This document shows positions 25,681 through 34,700 of a stretch of 64,000 bases of DNA, one piece after another (the first letter of the stretch is position 1; every line of letters begins with the position of its first letter). The stretch spans positions 2,542,001 through 2,606,000 of the forward strand of contig NZ_CP045295.1 in NCBI RefSeq assembly GCF_009363095.1, in the 5' to 3' direction. The notes beneath the pieces are model-generated. The model was given only the letters and a program-made list of their open reading frames with translations, ran no database searches and was not told where the DNA came from. Both the position numbers and the translations under genes were made by a program. The stretch comes from Paenibacillus cellulositrophicus. Lineage in GTDB: Bacteria; Bacillota; Bacilli; Paenibacillales; Paenibacillaceae.

Positions 25681-26130
25681 ATGTCTCACACAGAGCAATC
25701 TTTTCAAATTCCCTGGCAAGGTATTCATCACATTGCCTTGAATACAGCGGATCTGGACGCAACGATTCGCTTCTACCGGGATGTGTTGGGGATGCAAGCC
25801 AGTGATATCGCCCCGTCCCAAGAAGGGCGCGGCAGGCATTGTCTTATTTTGGTTAAACCCAACGACGACAACGTATGGGGCTTCCATTTCTTTGAACGAA
25901 CGATAGCAAGGACAACGCTGGGCGCTTCAGATACCCATCCGCAGAGTTTCGTCCCCCATGTGGCCCTGCGGCTCCCGAACGGGAATGCAGTACAAGCCTT
26001 GCGCGAGCGTTTGAGCTATGCTCATGTTTCCGTTACAGAGATTCCCGAACTGGGGACATTTGTGTTTTTTGACAACAATGGTCTATGTTTAGAAGTCACT
26101 TGGCCCAAAGGCGAACATGTCTCTTCGTGA
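25681..26130 (+). CDS. VOC family (glyoxalase-like) protein
   Basis: A 149-residue vicinal oxygen chelate protein with two beta-alpha-beta-beta-beta modules. The first metal ligand is likely the His in GIHHIALNTADLDATIRFYRDVLGM, the second a His in FVPHVALRLPNG, and the last the Glu in GLCLEVTWP. Such proteins include glyoxalase I, fosfomycin-modifying enzymes and ring dioxygenases; the exact activity is open. It lies downstream of the shortened AraC gene (22 bp) and is followed by a strong terminator. Confidence 0.87.
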   Translation: MSHTEQSFQIPWQGIHHIALNTADLDATIRFYRDVLGMQASDIAPSQEGRGRHCLILVKPNDDNVWGFHFFERTIARTTLGASDTHPQSFVPHVALRLPNGNAVQALRERLSYAHVSVTEIPELGTFVFFDNNGLCLEVTWPKGEHVSS

Positions 26131-26167
26131 TGAGGCTTTGTTCGTTTTTTCTGCCTTTTAAAAGCAA

Positions 26168-26202
26168 AAAAGTCACAGCCACGGATCGTGGCTGTGACTT
26201 TT
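26168..26202. terminator. Strong bidirectional terminator
   Basis: AAAAGTCACAGCCACG and CGTGGCTGTGACTTTT are perfect 16-bp arms around a 3-base loop, between the convergent VOC and stalk-protein genes. Confidence 0.85.
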
Positions 26203-26206
26203 CGCG

Positions 26207-27427
26207 CTAAAGATCAATAAGCACGCTTCGGCTGGCATTGTCCCACGCTACGGAGATGCCGAAGGCCGCAGTAAGCGCGCGGATCGGCACGTAGGTCAAG
26301 CCTCCGATCAGAATGGGCTGAAGCTCCGGGGAGGCCAGCTTGCCGTCGATCCACAGCTGCGGCCGCAGATACGAAGAAACCGACTTCTGGGGCGGTTTAG
26401 AGCGGATCAAGACGCTCCATGAGGAGGCATCCCAGACGACGGATTGACCTGCGAGCTTCGCCGCTGAACGAAGAGGAAGCATCGCACGGCCTTCCCTCAA
26501 TAACGGCCGCAAATCCTCGCTAATGGACGGCACACCGTTCACTGACAGAAAAGGCTTGCTCGACGGCAGCAGCTCCATATGATCAAAGTGGCTGCCTCCT
26601 TCTCCCGGCCCGCCTGACACATGGAGACTTCCTTTGCTCCCCACAGGCTTCATGCTGCCGTCGGCTGCCTTTCCAAGGGCCGGCAAGAGGAACGAAACGT
26701 CGTAATAACCGAATTGCTGCTTGCCTTCATACAACAGCAGAGCCGAGTCAACAGGGTAAGATGGCGTCCTCGATGATATTGAAGGAGAGGATGTGTACGA
26801 GTCGCTCTCTGGAACCCAAAAAACATAAACGGAGTCTGAGAAAAACATAGGCTGATGGCCCTTTAGATGCACTTGCTCGCCAAAGCGGGGTGTCTCCGGA
26901 GCTATGGACAGAAATTCCGTTCGTTTGAAGAAAGAGTTGTAATCCTGTATCGCCTTCATGTCCGTCAACTTGAGAAACTGGTCTCCGCTCTCCCAATAAA
27001 TAGCATCCAAATAAACAAAGACAGAAGCACTGCTGCCTTGGGCAAAGGTTAGACCCAGTCCGTAAAAGAATGCCTCTGGCGCAGGATTGAACGGTTTTAC
27101 CGGCTTGCCTGCGGCCGCGAATTTCTTGACAATGCCGCAAATTTTGTTCAGGCGCGGACGGTCTTCCTTGCGAGCACCATATAGTGTGTCATACAGCATA
27201 TCTCCACCGGCAATGATTGCACGAGTTAGCGTATCCGGGCCGCAAGAAGCTGCCAGCCGGGAAAAAGAATCCGAGGGCGAAGCGCTCGATTGCGGATTGG
27301 TGGAAGCCGAAGCGGGGGGCACGGCCAGCGTAAACAGCAGACTTGTAACAAACAGCAGGACGCAAGCCCTGCTGGTCAGGTGCTTTCTCCAGCCTAAAAA
27401 TTTGCGGATCAAATCGTGTTTTCTCAT
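26207..27427 (-). CDS. Secreted stalk-domain (copper amine oxidase N-like) protein
   Basis: A 406-residue exported protein. Residues ~20-42 form a signal peptide (ACVLLFVTSLLFTLAVPPASA). The middle ~200 residues have no family I recognise. Residues ~290-406 carry two copies of the stalk domain common in Paenibacillaceae (GRAMLPLRSAAKLAGQSVVWD; LTYVPIRALTAAFGISVAWD). Despite its name, the domain is a cell-wall/extracellular spacer with no copper or oxidase activity. The function is unknown. One of four stalk proteins in the window. It stands alone, converging on the VOC gene. Confidence 0.82.
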   Translation of the reverse strand: MRKHDLIRKFLGWRKHLTSRACVLLFVTSLLFTLAVPPASASTNPQSSASPSDSFSRLAASCGPDTLTRAIIAGGDMLYDTLYGARKEDRPRLNKICGIVKKFAAAGKPVKPFNPAPEAFFYGLGLTFAQGSSASVFVYLDAIYWESGDQFLKLTDMKAIQDYNSFFKRTEFLSIAPETPRFGEQVHLKGHQPMFFSDSVYVFWVPESDSYTSSPSISSRTPSYPVDSALLLYEGKQQFGYYDVSFLLPALGKAADGSMKPVGSKGSLHVSGGPGEGGSHFDHMELLPSSKPFLSVNGVPSISEDLRPLLREGRAMLPLRSAAKLAGQSVVWDASSWSVLIRSKPPQKSVSSYLRPQLWIDGKLASPELQPILIGGLTYVPIRALTAAFGISVAWDNASRSVLIDL

Positions 27428-27514
27428 CTGCTCCCCCCCTCAAGATCTGAAGTCATGTAATTCCTCCTTGTTTCTCCCAATGAAACTTCATTCCAGATAT
27501 TCCATAGTTCCATT

Positions 27515-28021
27515 TTATGGGATTACTATCTGAGATTCCAGCACATCTTCGGCATCACCTAACATGATGCCGGCAATCGTCTGGAAATCCTCATAACCGA
27601 TCTCAAATTGCCCATAGCGGAATGCATATCCCCAGTTGCGCTTCCCGCGGGTAAAGGTAAGCCGGTCCAATAGAGGGGCAATCTTCACTTCACGGCATGG
27701 AAGGTAACGGATATCCCGGCGAAAAGGCACAAAGGATTCGGACATCGGATACTCGTAGACCCTGTCACCGGTCACCTGCCCAATGGCGGTAAACGCTTGA
27801 AGCGGTTCCCCTTTCGACCTGTCGGTTCGTGGAGAGTAGTATATGAGCCAATCGCCGGGACTCATCCGGCGCAAAGGCGCTGCTTTTCCATGACAGAGCT
27901 GGGCAAAACCGCCTTGAACCCCTCGCTTCACATGAGAGGCAGATACAACACCGATCCAGTAGCGGCTGTTTTGCCGATTTGCGGTAACCGGCATGGTTTG
28001 ATCTTCGAATTTCTTTTCCAA
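27515..28021 (-). CDS. EVE domain protein
   Basis: A 168-residue PUA-like EVE protein, almost all of it the domain: [20 protein letters not shown], then [24 protein letters not shown], and further on [18 protein letters not shown] domains read modified bases (for example 5-methylcytosine derivatives) in DNA or RNA, and many accompany restriction or RNA-modification systems, though none is adjacent here. The TTG start at 28021 is 8 bp after AAGGAGG; an ATG at residue 10 is the alternative. A hairpin (28063-28098) lies just upstream. Confidence 0.85.
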   Translation of the reverse strand: MEKKFEDQTMPVTANRQNSRYWIGVVSASHVKRGVQGGFAQLCHGKAAPLRRMSPGDWLIYYSPRTDRSKGEPLQAFTAIGQVTGDRVYEYPMSESFVPFRRDIRYLPCREVKIAPLLDRLTFTRGKRNWGYAFRYGQFEIGYEDFQTIAGIMLGDAEDVLESQIVIP

Positions 28022-28062
28022 TATGGGTGCCTCCTTAATAAATCATCTCCTATGACTATATA

Positions 28063-28098
28063 AAAACGCTGCTGACAACTGTCTGTCAGTAGCGTTTT
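28063..28098. terminator. Hairpin upstream of EVE gene
   Basis: AAAACGCTGCTGACA and TGTCAGTAGCGTTTT pair at 14 of 15 positions. No gene ends here on either strand, so it may be a leader hairpin, an orphan terminator or a dispersed repeat; it resembles the hairpin at 8671-8704. Confidence 0.5.
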
Positions 28099-28238
28099 AG
28101 CATTCGGGTACAAACCTTTGTTCTGGCGCACGAACCGGAATGACATATCGATCTAAGACATCAACCTATTGAGCAAGGGTCCAAACTCTAACTAGGAATC
28201 TAAAAAGGTAACAAATTGATATAGTTCCAAATACCCTA

Positions 28239-28266
28239 TTGCTTTTGAACTATTTTCCATTATAAT
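28239..28266 (+). promoter_or_regulatory. Sigma-A promoter of lipoprotein gene
   Basis: TTGCTT (28239-28244), a 16-bp spacer and a perfect TATAAT (28261-28266), 38 bp upstream of the start. Confidence 0.55.
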
Positions 28267-28303
28267 CTACTAAATAAAGGTATTTTAGACTAGGAGGTTT
28301 TTA

Positions 28304-28807
28304 TTGAAAAAGCTTATATTTCTTATTAGCGCCATACTGCTCTTTGGTGCCCTAACAGGGTGTAGCAAAACTGATCCGGTAACAGAAGAATTACTATCTT
28401 ACATTAATGAACAGATGTCTCCTTTGGGCAAAGAGGAGCATGAGTTAGTTAGTACCTATGAAAGTATAACCGGAGCTAATTATACAGATGACGAAACATC
28501 TTACAACATTTTGATAGACGAAGTAATACCTGGTTACAACCAGTTCATTAAGAAAGTAGAAGGAATCAATATTGAATCAAAAGAGTTGAGAGAAGTACAT
28601 AATATTTATATAGACGCATTAAATCTTCAGAACTCAGCGTTCACAACGATAGCTTCTGCTATAGAACAACAGGATATGATGACTGTTACTGAAGCGAATG
28701 AAAAACTTTCAGAGGCTAGGAAGATGATGAGAGAATATCAAGCCGGATTAAAAGAACTAGCTGAAAAATATAATGTAAAACTAGAAAATAACGAAAATAA
28801 CTCCTAA
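28304..28807 (+). CDS. Small lipoprotein of unknown function
   Basis: A 167-residue protein. The signal peptide KKLIFLISAILLFGALTGC ends in a lipobox (L-T-G-C), so it should be lipid-anchored outside the membrane. The mature part is helical, acidic and free of Cys, and looks like a two- to three-helix coiled bundle. No family is recognised. It starts at TTG 28304 after AGGAGG. The gene and its upstream region are clearly AT-rich compared with neighbours, suggesting recent acquisition. A terminator overlaps its stop region. Confidence 0.8.
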   Translation: MKKLIFLISAILLFGALTGCSKTDPVTEELLSYINEQMSPLGKEEHELVSTYESITGANYTDDETSYNILIDEVIPGYNQFIKKVEGINIESKELREVHNIYIDALNLQNSAFTTIASAIEQQDMMTVTEANEKLSEARKMMREYQAGLKELAEKYNVKLENNENNS

Positions 28808-28828
28808 CCTTTTGGGAGTTATTTTTTA
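28796..28828 (+). terminator. Terminator of lipoprotein gene
   Basis: ATAACTCC and GGAGTTAT with a 10-base loop, followed by TTTTTT. Confidence 0.75.
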
Positions 28829-28879
28829 TTAAAAAGGAGCTGCGTTTTAGGTGAAATCATCCAGATTATTTATTCCTGA

Positions 28880-29296
28880 CTAATCCTGAGAAAAACGAAA
28901 AAACTTGCTAAGCGGAATGGTGTGAACCTCCGGGTATCCCTTGGCTTGCAGCAAACAGCTTAAAGCATGATCATAATCCTCCTCTTGCTGAAAGAGTACC
29001 GTGATATGGCAGTGTGCTAGTGCCACATGATCCGTCAGATGTTCGGCGATGTGGTACAACATGCGTTCTTCGCTTTTCTCCAAACTTGTAGATGAAAATA
29101 CATGCGCCGTGATATGGTTTTCTCTTTTGTCCTCTCCTATTCCATCCTTAAGCCATGGAAAATCCTCATCACGGCTTGGCCGCCCCTCATCCACAATGAT
29201 AATCCGGCAATCTTTACCGTTCATGGCAACATCCCATGCTTCCAAATCTTTTAACCTCAGGATTCTTTGAAGTTGTCTTAAAAAATTGATGTTCAT
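28880..29296 (-). CDS. Hypothetical protein, 138 residues
   Basis: The ATG at 29296 follows a GGAG-like site. The protein is soluble and mixed alpha/beta, with an acidic centre (DEGRPSRDEDFPWLKDGIGEDK) and a run VALAHCHITVLFQQEEDYDHAL that looks like strand-helix. I do not recognise a family. It converges on the lipoprotein gene and diverges from the XRE regulator; no neighbour suggests a role. Confidence 0.6.
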   Translation of the reverse strand: MNINFLRQLQRILRLKDLEAWDVAMNGKDCRIIIVDEGRPSRDEDFPWLKDGIGEDKRENHITAHVFSSTSLEKSEERMLYHIAEHLTDHVALAHCHITVLFQQEEDYDHALSCLLQAKGYPEVHTIPLSKFFRFSQD

Positions 29297-29466
29297 ATTA
29301 GGCTCCTTTCAAAACGGAACTTACACCTGATTGACGACTACTTGATTCAGTCTATACCCTTCCTATCGTCACAGGTCCCTATGGTATACTTGTATCGTAA
29401 ATCAGCCTCAATGATCATGCTGATACCTTGAACGAAACCCAATCCTACAGGTGGTGATCGACATTA

Positions 29467-30288
29467 ATGACGGTACATAACAGCAGGGCGAAAACGATGG
29501 GAGCGTTCCTCAAATCGCGCAGGGAACGTCTCTCGCCAGAGGATGCGGGATTAAACTTCTCCAGCGGTCAGCGCAAAACACCCGGCCTTCGGCGGGAGGA
29601 GGTAGCCATCCTGGCAGGCGTAAGCGCCACTTATTATACGTGGCTGGAGCAAGGAAGAGAGCTATCCGCCTCCAGGGAAGTCATCGAGAGCATTGCCAAT
29701 GCGCTTCAACTGTCTCCGGACGAGAGAGGCCATTTGCTTCAGCTGTGGAATCCTTATGGGCCCGATTCAAATTCTGCGAGTTCGGCGCCTCCCGTTGCCG
29801 TGGATCTACAGCTGCAGAAGATCATCGATCAAGTAGCCTACCCCTCATATATCACCAATAAGAGAACTGAAGTTCTCGCTTGGAACGAGGCGGCCAGCAG
29901 AATGTTAACCGATTTTGCTTCCATTCCAGCCGAGGAGCGTTCATTAATTCGGTTGGCTTTCGAAAATGAAGAATTGCGCCGACGGATCGTGAATATCGAT
30001 GAATTCGCGAGTTATGGGGTCGCCGTGTTCAGAACCCATTATGATAAACACCGGGACGATCCTTGGTTTGAAACAACGGTAGAGCATCTGATCCAAAGCA
30101 GCGAGGAATTTAACCGCTTGTGGAAGCCGTATGAGATTCGACTCAAGAAATTAGACCGGGTTATTTTGCAGCCCTCGGCCTCTGATACCCCTGTGGCTTA
30201 TGACATCCGGCCGCTCGCGAATCTGTCCGACAGCCCGGATCTGCACATCTGCGTCTATATGCCGGCTGCAGTGGATAAGAAAGACTGA
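29467..30288 (+). CDS. XRE family regulator with MmyB-like ligand domain
   Basis: A 273-residue paralogue of the regulator at 12695-13555, with the same HTH signature ([29 protein letters not shown]) and MmyB-like C-terminal domain ([22 protein letters not shown], ending LHICVYMPA). The ATG at 29467 follows GGTGGTGATCGACATTA. Downstream, 107 bp on, is an aldo/keto reductase; a 16-bp perfect palindrome (30298-30313) lies between them. It likely controls that reductase in response to an amphipathic ligand. Confidence 0.88.
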   Translation: MTVHNSRAKTMGAFLKSRRERLSPEDAGLNFSSGQRKTPGLRREEVAILAGVSATYYTWLEQGRELSASREVIESIANALQLSPDERGHLLQLWNPYGPDSNSASSAPPVAVDLQLQKIIDQVAYPSYITNKRTEVLAWNEAASRMLTDFASIPAEERSLIRLAFENEELRRRIVNIDEFASYGVAVFRTHYDKHRDDPWFETTVEHLIQSSEEFNRLWKPYEIRLKKLDRVILQPSASDTPVAYDIRPLANLSDSPDLHICVYMPAAVDKKD

Positions 30289-30297
30289 CGGGTAATA

Positions 30298-30313
30298 TTT
30301 TTACTAGTAAAAA
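30298..30313. promoter_or_regulatory. Perfect 16-bp palindrome upstream of aldo/keto reductase
   Basis: TTTTTACTAGTAAAAA lies just after the XRE stop. Candidate operator; it could instead be a weak terminator. Confidence 0.4.
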
Positions 30314-30395
30314 CGCTGTGTGGTTGCCTCAAGTTGGTTCGCTTAGAATTAGTTCATATTCGAGCGATACTAACGCAGGAAACGAGGGAATCTCT

Positions 30396-31346
<951 letters not shown>

Positions 31347-31449
31347 CTCATATAAAAACCGGTGAGATGTGATTCTTAAAGAGATGAAGGGCGCCCAACG
31401 GGGCTCATTCTTGCTCCCTCCCCTTCATTGAAAAGCGCATAACCCCTCC

Positions 31450-31484
31450 GCCTCCTCATTCTTTTCGAATGTGGAGGCTTTTTC
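31450..31484 (+). terminator. Terminator downstream of aldo/keto reductase
   Basis: GCCTCC-T-CATTC pairs with GAATG-T-GGAGGC, then TTTTT. Confidence 0.75.
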
Positions 31485-31707
31485 CTTTGAACGATAATTC
31501 AGGCCAACAGATAACTATTTTATTTTTGTTATTATTTTATTAGTAAAATAGTATAACTTAATTATTGCCAGCCACATCCCGTTATGATAGTATATTGACT
31601 CGAAAAGGGATAAATAAAGCGGTTTCATACTTTTTAAATACGATATCCTGTTAGCTTAAAAACCGCTTTGTTAGCCCTTTATCTTCCATCAATCAAGGGG
31701 AGTTTTC
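31485..31707 (+). promoter_or_regulatory. Leader/promoter region of the SLH-mannanase gene
   Basis: It contains nested palindromes (ACTATTTTA/TAAAATAGT at 31514-31552; TATTTTA-N4-TAAAATA at 31533-31550), a TTGTTA/TAGTAT promoter-like pair, and a cre-like box ATAAAGCGGTTTCA (31614-31627). A 10-bp inverted repeat AAAGCGGTTT (31616-31625) / AAACCGCTTT (31660-31669) follows. The sites suggest catabolite repression of the mannanase. Confidence 0.45.
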
Positions 31708-34700
31708 ATGAAAAAGTCATCCAAATGGCTGGGCACTACCTTATCAGCGGTATTGATCGCTTCACTATTGTCTCCTGCCTACGGATCGGCAGCTGTCCAA
31801 ACGGACCGCAGCGGCATAACCGCCAAGGACCTTACAGGGCACTGGGCACAGGCCAGCGTGCAAAAATGGCTGAGCAGCGGGCTGATCCAGGGCTATCCGG
31901 ATCACACCTTCCGCCCCAATGCAGAAATCACACGTGCAGAATTCGTATCTCTCTTAAATCATTTGTTCGGCTTTACGGCCCAGTCGAAGGAAGCTTATGC
32001 GGATGTCCCTGCCGACACCTGGTTTGCAAGCGCTTTCTCCATTGCCAGAGAAGCCGGCTACTACACCGGATATCCCGGCAACGCGGCCAAGCCCGGCGAA
32101 CCGCTAACCCGTCAGGACGCTGCGGTGCTGCTGGCACGGGCGTTTGAATTCAGCGGAAACGGAACAGCCTCTTCCCTTAACTATCCAGACCAAGAGCACA
32201 TCGGGGTGTACGCCCGCGAAGCGGTCCGGGCCCTCTCCGGTTACTTCCAAGGCTACCCGAACGGGACCTTCCGCCCCGAGGAACCTATTACCCGCGCGGA
32301 AATCGTTACCCTGATCGACAAGCTGGTCAGCGCATACTATCCGGCTGCGGGTACTTATACCGCCGGGAAGATTCAAGGCAGTGCCGTGGTGAACCACGGG
32401 GGTGTCGTCCTGAAGGACGCTGTCATCCAAGGCAATTTGTATCTAACGCCAGGGATCGGCGACGGCGAGGTCACCTTGGATCATGTCACGGTTCAGGGCA
32501 CCACTTTCATCGAAGGCGGCGGCGCCCACACGGTCATCGTGAAGGACTCCGACCTCGGCAGCGTTCTCGTCAACCGCCGCGACGGCCAGGTGCATGTACA
32601 GCTGTCCGGTACGACCCATATCGGGCAGCTGGCGGCAAACAGTCCGTCCAAGCTGGACGCGGGCGACAGCTCGATCATCGACAGTGCCGAGTTCAACCAG
32701 CCGGTGCAGCTGGGCCTCGGCGCCGGCGCCTCCATCGCTTCCCTGAACGTGAAACCGTCGGCCGCAGGCACCGCAATCACGGGCACGGGCAGCATCAAGC
32801 AGGCGGTGATCCAGGGCAGCGGCGTCACGCTGAACGGCAAGGCGCTTCCGCCTGGAACGACCAGCATCTCAGGTGGAGCAGTCAATGCAAGCCCTGCGCC
32901 TTCCGGAAGCACAGGCACCACAGGCGCAGGCGGCAGCCCTTCGGGCAGCACAGGCGGCGGTTCCAGTTCCGGCGGGAACGGAAACGGCAGCGGCGGTGGC
33001 AACGGCGGCGGTCCGGTGGAAAACGTCACGACCGTCAACCTGACGGACGCAGCGGCAACCGACCGCACCAAATCGCTGTTCGTCTATTTGAACCAGCTCC
33101 GCGGCAAGAACATCCTGTTCGGCCAGCAGCATGCCACGACCGAAGGAATGTCCATCACGGCTAAGGACGGAACCCAGTCCGACACCTTCAACAGCGTCGG
33201 TGCCTATCCGGGGCTGTTCGGCTGGGATACGCTGAGCCTGGAAGGTAAGGAAAAGCCGGGCGTGGCCGGCAATGCCGAGCAGAGCCGCGATAACCTCGTC
33301 GCCGTCATGAAGAAAGCATACGCCGACGGCGGCATGCTGACGCTCAGTTCCCATATGCCGAACTTCGTCACCGGCGGGGATTTTTACGACACCAAGGGCA
33401 ACGTCGTGTCCCACATCCTGCCTGGCGGGGACAAGAACGCAGCGTATAATGCTTTTCTCGATCAGATCGCCGACTTCGCCCTGCACCTCAAAACCGATGA
33501 CGGCAGGCCGATTCCGGTCATCTTCCGGCCGTTCCATGAGCAGAGCGGAAGCTGGTTCTGGTGGGGGGCCGCTTTTACAACGACCGACGAATATAAGGAA
33601 ATCTACCGCTACACGGTCGAGTATCTCCGCGACAAGAAAGGCGTCCACAACTTCCTGTACGCCTACTCGCCTGGCGGCGGGTTTGGCGACTCCGCGGATA
33701 CCTACTTAAAAACCTACCCGGGCGACGACTACGTCGACATCCTCGGGTTCGACAGCTATTACAACGGCGAGGGCGACTCCTGGTTTAACGGCGTCAAGAC
33801 GGAAGCCAAAACCGTGTCCAACATCGCGGACAGCCGCGGCAAGGTCGCTGCCTTTACCGAGTTCGGCTACCAGAAAATGAAGGTCACTGGCAATACGACG
33901 CCCAACTTCTACACGAAGCTGGCGGACACGCTCAAATCCGATCCGGACGCGAAAAAGATGGCGTTCATGCTGACCTGGGCCAACTTTGGACCGGACTCCA
34001 TCTACGTCCCTTACCCAACCGGCAATCCAAATCAGGAGCATGAAATGCTGCCGGATTTTAAAAAGTACTACCAGGATGCGTACACGCTGTTCAGCGATGG
34101 GGTCATTGGCGCCTATAATAAAAAGGTCAACACCGCCTCCGAACAAGGCTTCATGCATATCGCCTCTCCGACGGGCCAAAGCACCATCAAGGAGGCTTCA
34201 ACGACCATTCGTGTCCGCGTCCTGAACGAAACGCCAGGCCGCGTCGTCTACAGCGTGCAGGGCACGGATACTGAGTATCCGATGGGCCTGAACCCGGACA
34301 GCGGCTACTACGAGGCGCAGTGGACGCCAGCGGCGGAGCAGAACGGCAAAACCGCGGACATCACCGTCAAAGTGTATGGCAGCAGCGGGGCCGTGCTGCA
34401 TGAGCAGACAAACACGGTGTTCGTGAAGATCGGCGAGGTGCTGGCTGGTGTCTACACTTTCGATACCGCCGCTGACGCGGAAGGCATCCAATACAACGGC
34501 GAATATACCAGTTCTTCGGAAGGAACGAATGACGGAAGCGCGGCGTACAGCGATTTTAACGGCGGATCCCTGAAGATCAGTGCGCCGCATTTGAACGGAA
34601 CCGATTCATGGCAGGAGCTGAAGCTGGAGCTGAAGAACGCCAAGGCTAAAGCCGGCGCCGGCTCGCTCGCGGGTATCCAACGGGTCAAAATGGACGTATG

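Noticed and set aside
26207..27427. Copper amine oxidase activity for stalk-domain proteins
   Set aside because: Only the N-terminal-like domain is present; the topaquinone catalytic domain is missing in all four proteins.
27515..28021. EVE protein as part of a defence or restriction system
   Set aside because: No methyltransferase, nuclease or helicase gene is adjacent; only the domain itself is supported.
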